From Bacteroidia bacterium (lineage in GTDB: Bacteria > Bacteroidota > Bacteroidia > Flavobacteriales > Flavobacteriaceae): a stretch of DNA of 64,000 bases. The notes below the pieces were generated by a model. The model was not told the DNA's origin and searched no databases. It saw only the letters and a list, made by a program, of their open reading frames with translations. This document shows positions 59,488 to 64,000 of the stretch, in pieces; positions within the stretch are counted from its first letter, which is position 1; each line of letters opens with the position of its first letter. The stretch lies in contig JAUIFO010000008.1 of NCBI GenBank assembly GCA_030430385.1, positions 54,126 through 118,125 of the forward strand. Reading direction: 5' to 3'. The position numbers and the translations under genes were made by a program.

Positions 59488-60885
59488 TTATTTAAGAGCA
59501 CCTACCATATCTTCAGGTTTCACCCAAGCGTCATAATCTTCGGCAGATACATAACCAAGATTAATAGCTTCCTCCTTTAATGTTGTTCCGTTTTTATGAG
59601 CTGTATTTGCAATTTCAGCAGCTTTATAATAGCCAATTTTAGTATTTAATGCAGTGACTAACATCAAAGAGTTATTCAACAACTCTTTAATAACACTATG
59701 GTTAGGTTCAATTCCAGAGGCACAATGTTCTTCAAAACTTACACAAGCATCACCAATTAATTGAGCAGATTGAAGCACGTTAGCAGCCATCATTGGTTTA
59801 AAGACGTTTAGTTCGTAATGTCCTTGCGTTCCGCCTACAGTAACAGCAACATCATTTCCCATAACTTGAGCACAAACCATAGTAAGAGCTTCACATTGGG
59901 TTGGATTTACTTTTCCAGGCATGATCGAACTTCCAGGTTCATTGGCAGGAATGATAATTTCTCCAATACCACTTCTAGGACCTGAAGCCATCATTCTAAT
60001 ATCATTAGCAATTTTATTAAGTGATACAGCTAACTGTTTTAGAGCACCATGAGTTTCAACTAAAGCATCATGAGCAGCAAGCGCTTCAAATTTATTATCG
60101 GCTGAAACAAAAGGCAAGTCTGTGAACTTCGCAATGTAATCTGCTACCAATTCACTGTAGCCTTCAGGTGTGTTTAATCCTGTTCCAACAGCAGTACCAC
60201 CTAAAGCCAATTCAGAAAGGTGCGCTAAGGTATTTTCAAGGGCTTTTAAACCATGATCCAATTGCGATACATATCCCGAAAATTCTTGTCCGAGAGTCAA
60301 TGGAGTTGCATCCATTAAATGTGTACGACCAATTTTTACACAGTCTTTGAAATCTATAGATTTATTGTGTAATGTATTTCTTAATTTAATAACACCAGGA
60401 ATTGTGTTTTCTACAACTTTTTTGTAGATCGCAATATGCATTCCAGTAGGGAAGGTGTCGTTTGAGGATTGCGATTTATTAACATCATCATTAGGTTGAA
60501 TGGTCTTTTCGCCTTCGCCAATTACTTTTCCAGCAAGTTGGTGAGCTCTGTTAGCAATAACTTCATTAACGTTCATATTGCTTTGTGTTCCAGAACCTGT
60601 TTGCCAAATTACTAGTGGAAATTGATCATCGTGCTTCCCATCAAGAATTTCATCACAAACTTGAGCAATCAAATCCCGTTTATCATTATCTAAAACACCT
60701 AGTTCAGCGTTGGTATAGGCTGCAGCTTTTTTAAGATAAGCAAATCCGTAAACAACTTCAAGTGGCATCGATGCTGGAGCACCAATTTTAAAGTTGTTTC
60801 TAGAGCGTTCAGTTTGTGCTCCCCAAAGTTTGTCTGCAGGCACATTTACGTTACCCATTGTGTCTTTTTCTATTCTGAATTCCAT
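59488..60885 (-). CDS. fumC: Fumarate hydratase class II
   Basis: Interconverts fumarate and malate in the TCA cycle without iron-sulfur cluster. The 465-residue protein has [14 protein letters not shown], the A-site region [19 protein letters not shown] and the family signature [11 protein letters not shown]. The start [18 protein letters not shown] is standard. A perfect minus-strand -7 box TAACTTTG lies at 60921-60914. The VCBS gene follows 30 bases downstream, possibly in the same transcript. Confidence 0.97.
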   Translation of the reverse strand: MEFRIEKDTMGNVNVPADKLWGAQTERSRNNFKIGAPASMPLEVVYGFAYLKKAAAYTNAELGVLDNDKRDLIAQVCDEILDGKHDDQFPLVIWQTGSGTQSNMNVNEVIANRAHQLAGKVIGEGEKTIQPNDDVNKSQSSNDTFPTGMHIAIYKKVVENTIPGVIKLRNTLHNKSIDFKDCVKIGRTHLMDATPLTLGQEFSGYVSQLDHGLKALENTLAHLSELALGGTAVGTGLNTPEGYSELVADYIAKFTDLPFVSADNKFEALAAHDALVETHGALKQLAVSLNKIANDIRMMASGPRSGIGEIIIPANEPGSSIMPGKVNPTQCEALTMVCAQVMGNDVAVTVGGTQGHYELNVFKPMMAANVLQSAQLIGDACVSFEEHCASGIEPNHSVIKELLNNSLMLVTALNTKIGYYKAAEIANTAHKNGTTLKEEAINLGYVSAEDYDAWVKPEDMVGALK

Positions 60886-60913
60886 ATTATTTAACCTAAA
60901 ATTTTAATGAATA

Positions 60914-60921
60914 CAAAGTTA
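60914..60921 (-). promoter_or_regulatory. fumC promoter -7 box
   Basis: TAACTTTG on the minus strand, a perfect TAnnTTTG match; the leader would be about 24 bases. Confidence 0.45.
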
Positions 60922-61047
60922 TGTTTTTGCACTTGAAAAGATGAATAATTGCGTCTATAATTTTTCATTTGTTATTAAAAAAGTAAATTAGCTGTGTGTT
61001 ATTACTAACGACGAGTCAATTCGAATTTACAAATCCAAAAACAGATA

Positions 61048-61650
61048 ATGATTACTATTGAAGACGAACATTTTATGGCTGAAGGTGTGTATCAAAAATG
61101 TTACAGACATCCAGATAATGATGCGCTTTGTATAAAAATTAGTAAGCAAAATCTTGAAACATCACGTTTGTTATATGAGATCAATTACTTCAAAAAAATA
61201 AGTAAGAAAAATTGGAAGCGTTTTGAATATCCTTTTTTTACTAAATACCATGGCGAAGTTGAGACCAATCTAGGAACTGGTTTTGTATACGACTTAATCA
61301 CAGATGAAACTACTGGAGAGATTTCAAAGACGATGGAATATTATATCCTAAATCCAACGCCTAAAATTTCTGATGAGATCTTACGTGACGGATTTGATAG
61401 ACTTGTTCGAATGATGATAAAGCATCGTGTGATTGCAAATGATATTCGTTCAAAAAATATCTGTTGTAAAATTCTCAAGGATGACAGTATTCAAATGATT
61501 ATAATCGATGGTGTTGGGCATAGAGATTTTATTCCTATTGTAGAATGGTCAAGTTTTTTTGCTAAAAAGAAGATTATGAGACGCTTAATTAAGCACGATT
61601 TGCATAGCATTGAAGCACAAAGAACTCATCTTGAAAATTTAGAAGTATAA
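61048..61650 (+). CDS. YrbL family protein (kinase-like)
   Basis: A 200-residue protein of the YrbL type, named from the PhoP-regulated E. coli protein. It resembles a small protein-kinase-like fold: a strand pair with QKCYRHPDNDALCIKISK (the lysine of the small lobe), a catalytic-loop-like segment HRVIANDIRSKNICCK and a metal-site-like IIIDGVGHRDF. A kinase acting on a sugar, lipid or peptide is possible. Transcribed alone, in the gap between fumC and a small membrane protein gene. Confidence 0.85.
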   Translation: MITIEDEHFMAEGVYQKCYRHPDNDALCIKISKQNLETSRLLYEINYFKKISKKNWKRFEYPFFTKYHGEVETNLGTGFVYDLITDETTGEISKTMEYYILNPTPKISDEILRDGFDRLVRMMIKHRVIANDIRSKNICCKILKDDSIQMIIIDGVGHRDFIPIVEWSSFFAKKKIMRRLIKHDLHSIEAQRTHLENLEV

Positions 61651-61688
61651 CACTTTTAATATCCTGTTAATAAATCAGAAATTTAGTA

Positions 61689-61719
61689 TTGTAAAACACA
61701 TAGGTTTGTTATATCTTTG
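61689..61719 (+). promoter_or_regulatory. Promoter of the 57-residue membrane protein gene
   Basis: TTG at 61689-61691, exactly 20 bases, then TATCTTTG at 61712-61719: a textbook Bacteroidota promoter. The leader to the ATG at 61740 is about 16 bases. Confidence 0.7.
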
Positions 61720-61739
61720 TTGCAACAAAAAAAAACCAC

Positions 61740-61913
61740 ATGTTTGAATTTGATCAATATTTAGGATTTTTAGCATTTTTAACCATTTTAACAATCGGTT
61801 TTTGGTTAATGATCTTCTTAATTACATTTGTTATTCCTTATTGGATTGGAGGTTCTTTAATGGAACGAATGAAAGAAATCAGAGAAGAAAAGAAAGCAAA
61901 ACGAGGTCACTAA
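61740..61913 (+). CDS. Small membrane protein, 57 residues
   Basis: I read this short gene directly: MFEFDQYLGF followed by one or two hydrophobic helices (FLTILTIGFWLMIFLITFVI and the turn PYWIGG) and a basic charged tail that ends KKAKRGH. It is framed by a perfect promoter and a strong terminator, which supports it being real. I do not recognise the family. The tail may face the cytoplasm by the positive-inside rule. Confidence 0.75.
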   Translation: MFEFDQYLGFLAFLTILTIGFWLMIFLITFVIPYWIGGSLMERMKEIREEKKAKRGH

Positions 61914-61935
61914 TACCATAGATCTTTTACATTAT

Positions 61936-61968
61936 AAAAAAAGGAAACCAATTTTGGTTTCCTTTTTT
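61936..61968. terminator. Bidirectional terminator between the small membrane protein and TonB receptor genes
   Basis: AAAAAAGGAAACCA pairs with TGGTTTCCTTTTTT around a short loop, with A-run and T-run on either side. It can stop the small gene on the plus strand and the receptor gene on the minus strand. Confidence 0.9.
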
Positions 61969-61975
61969 GTTGTGG

Positions 61976-64000
61976 TTATCCTTCAAAATCAAAATCGTCG
62001 CCATTACCATTTCCAGAACGTTCACGCTTTTTCTTTTGATTGAAACGGTACGTAAATGAGAGATTAACAGTGCGTTCTCTCCATTGGAATTCACTATCAG
62101 AATTAAAGGTAGGTGTTGTAGTTTCAGATCTACGCTTTCTTGAATTAAAGACATCTCTAACATTAACAGCTATTGACGCTTTTTCTTTAAAAAGATCTTT
62201 ACTGAAAGCTAAATCCATAGAAAAAATACCTTCGTTTTTATTCTGAGCATCTTCACTTGGACCTCTATAATTCATTCGTGTTTGCCAATCAATATTTCCT
62301 GGAAGCGTGTATTTATTGTTAAGTCTAACAAACCAACTCAAGTTTTCAGCACCATAGTCTGTCCCTTGAAAAAACCCTTCAGTTATCGATTGGAAAATGT
62401 TGAAGTTTCCATTAATATTCCACTTTTTGGTTGGTCTATACGTTAGTGTAAATTCAAAACCATATCTGTCATTCGAGGCTAAATTTATAGGCGAACGTCT
62501 TAAAATAGGAATCAGTTGTTCAGGATCATATTGATCAAAATCAGGATCGTTTATATTGACAATTTCATTGGCTGAAAATATAAAGAAATCGTCTGTAGCA
62601 AAGTTTACAAAATTAAAAGCGTCTGTTGTATGTTGGTAATAAATAGACGTGTTTAAGGTTAAGGTTCTGCTAAAGCGTTTGTAATATCCAATATCAAAAG
62701 TGTTTGAGAAACTCGGATCTAGATCTGGATTTCCTTGAAATAAATTTGTAGCAGAACTTCGAGAAGGAAACGGATTGATAAAACGTGACCTTGGTCGTCT
62801 AATTCTTCTATTGTAACCTAATGTAATGTTTTCATCATCGCTGAGTTCGTAAGCTAAATTAACAGTTGGAAATAAACTCGTGTAATTTTTTCTATCAAAT
62901 TGTCCGCTAGTTTCTTGGTCAATGGTGATGCGTGTATCTTCCATTCTTAAACCAAGAAGGAAACTAAATTTATCATTTAATTTACTTCCAAATTGTGTAT
63001 ATGCAGAATTGACATATTCTCTGTAGATCAGGTTGTTTGTGAGATCTTCATTTAGTTCAAATTCATTAGTTTCTAAATCTTTTAACAGCACTGTGTAATC
63101 GGTGTCTAAAGTTAAGAAACGACCTTGGTAGCCAAGCTCTAACTGACTAGCTTCTCCAATTGGTAAGACGTAATCACTTTGTAAAAAGATACGATCTTGT
63201 TCTTCATCAGTCGTCACATCATCAGTTTCTATACCATCTGAAACAATGAGTGAATTTTCTAACTCGGAACTACTTTCATATTGAAAGTTGAAGGTTAGCT
63301 TGTGGTTAGAATCGTCACCAAATTGTTTGTCATAGTTTACGGTATATTGAATGGTTCTATCGTCTTCAGTTTCTGGATCCAATCGATTTCTGAATATTGT
63401 TGTATTAGTTGAATTTTCAAACTCTACAATATCATTGGTGCTTAATTGCTCATTATTACTATCTCGAAACTGAACAGATGTGGTTAATGAAGCTTTATCT
63501 GTGATATACCATTCAACACCTAAGTTGGTGTTAAGGCCTTTACGTTCACGATCAAATGTCCTGGTTTCTTCTAGTCGGTCACCAGAAGGGATAAACTCTG
63601 AATTTGAATAAGAATTTCCAGGAATCTCTCTGTAATTATAACTTGTGGTGTTAAAAAAATTGAAGTCGCCTGTTCTATAATTGATATTACCAGAAATTCC
63701 AGCTTGCGTTGGATAACCAGCATTTAAGGTTATGGCTCCATTGAGACCTTGAAGTTTACTTCGTCTTAAAATGATATTTAGAATTCCTGCAGTACCTTCA
63801 GCATCATATCTTGCGGAAGGTGAAGTAATCACCTCAACACGTTCAATAGCTTCAGCAGGAAGTTGACGCAATGCTTCAGTTGAATTTAAGCCAACCAATC
63901 CTGAAGGTTTACCATTGATTAGAATACGAACATCATCGCTTCCTCTAAGCGCAACATTACCTTCAACATCAACTGAAACAGAAGGCACATTATCAAGTAC
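61976..64000 (-). CDS. TonB-dependent receptor, outer membrane beta-barrel (partial, 5' end beyond window)
   Basis: The reading frame is open through the right window edge, so the first part of the gene (signal peptide and start of the plug) is missing; about 675 residues are visible. The plug is recognisable by NVPSVSVDVEGNVALRGSDD and VRILINGKPSGL, continuing with EAIERVEVITSPSARYDAEG. The remainder alternates aromatic strands of a barrel, for example TLGYNRRIRRPRSRFINPFPSR, and ends in a Gly/Asp-rich tail. This matches the OMP_b-brl_3 receptor group. Ligand unknown. Confidence 0.9.
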   Translation of the reverse strand, partial: VLDNVPSVSVDVEGNVALRGSDDVRILINGKPSGLVGLNSTEALRQLPAEAIERVEVITSPSARYDAEGTAGILNIILRRSKLQGLNGAITLNAGYPTQAGISGNINYRTGDFNFFNTTSYNYREIPGNSYSNSEFIPSGDRLEETRTFDRERKGLNTNLGVEWYITDKASLTTSVQFRDSNNEQLSTNDIVEFENSTNTTIFRNRLDPETEDDRTIQYTVNYDKQFGDDSNHKLTFNFQYESSSELENSLIVSDGIETDDVTTDEEQDRIFLQSDYVLPIGEASQLELGYQGRFLTLDTDYTVLLKDLETNEFELNEDLTNNLIYREYVNSAYTQFGSKLNDKFSFLLGLRMEDTRITIDQETSGQFDRKNYTSLFPTVNLAYELSDDENITLGYNRRIRRPRSRFINPFPSRSSATNLFQGNPDLDPSFSNTFDIGYYKRFSRTLTLNTSIYYQHTTDAFNFVNFATDDFFIFSANEIVNINDPDFDQYDPEQLIPILRRSPINLASNDRYGFEFTLTYRPTKKWNINGNFNIFQSITEGFFQGTDYGAENLSWFVRLNNKYTLPGNIDWQTRMNYRGPSEDAQNKNEGIFSMDLAFSKDLFKEKASIAVNVRDVFNSRKRRSETTTPTFNSDSEFQWRERTVNLSFTYRFNQKKKRERSGNGNGDDFDFEG

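Noticed and set aside
61976..64000. TonB receptor starting at a GTG near 63988
   Set aside because: The frame stays open to the window edge and the plug domain is already under way, so the gene is cut by the window and has no start here.
1..64000. tRNA or rRNA genes
   Set aside because: I saw no T-arm consensus with matching acceptor stems and no rRNA-like sequence in any intergenic region.

Overview
The window comes from a low-GC member of the Bacteroidota, almost certainly a marine Flavobacteriaceae species. The evidence is the set of flavobacterial gene families (DUF3857/transglutaminase proteins, SusC-like plug domain, type IX secretion sorting domain, TonB receptor with an OMP beta-barrel, CAL67264-type small membrane protein), promoters of the Bacteroidota form TTG-N20-TAnnTTTG, and the near absence of Shine-Dalgarno sites. 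I found no phage, no intact insertion sequence, no CRISPR array, and no tRNA or rRNA gene.

Layout. 1-4.8 kb: glyoxylate shunt (aceB, aceA) with a divergent XRE/short-chain-fatty-acid type regulator that is cut by the left edge and lies in minus-strand sequence. 4.8-7.4 kb: a DnaQ-like exonuclease and a cNMP/CBS/DUF294 signalling protein. 7.4-11.6 kb: a pair of DUF3857 secreted proteins, one with a transglutaminase triad and one without. 11.7-15.5 kb: nitronate monooxygenase, a secreted esterase and small housekeeping genes. 15.5-32.8 kb: most of the menaquinone pathway (hotdog thioesterase, menF, menD, menB, menA, menC, menE), interleaved with unrelated genes and with a second copy of the DUF3857 pair. 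32.9-41.4 kb: a vWA/TonB-plug chimera, an acyl-CoA carboxylase beta subunit, a redox unit (FMN reductase, MarR, two pirins) and ettA. 41.4-54.2 kb: two tiny membrane proteins, a metallo-beta-lactamase-fold lipoprotein and a long co-directional cluster of mostly unrecognised genes (coiled-coil protein, unknown protein, AAA+ ATPase, Nudix hydrolase, unknown protein, two membrane proteins, SulP transporter). 54.2-64 kb: hutG and hutI, a T9SS-exported VCBS protein, fumC, a YrbL-like protein and a TonB-dependent receptor cut by the right edge.

How the genes work together. aceB and aceA allow growth on acetate or fatty acids; the divergent regulator probably controls them through phased GCGAA sites between the genes. 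The men genes make the respiratory quinone. The FMN reductase/MarR/pirin unit looks like a quinone or electrophile response. The hut genes are the last two steps of histidine breakdown, and fumC belongs to the TCA cycle.

The most unusual structure is in the 44-51 kb cluster, whose intergenic gaps are filled with several families of small hairpin repeats. One gap holds a small GIY-YIG nuclease gene inside a 65-bp tandem hairpin array and bounded by oppositely oriented hairpins. This arrangement resembles the REP/RAYT partnership of other bacteria but with a different nuclease. A second hairpin family keeps its loop (TTCGAGARCCTCA) while its stems change. Other points: three promoters placed so close to the ATG that leaderless mRNAs are predicted, and a duplicated active/inactive pair of secreted transglutaminase-like proteins.
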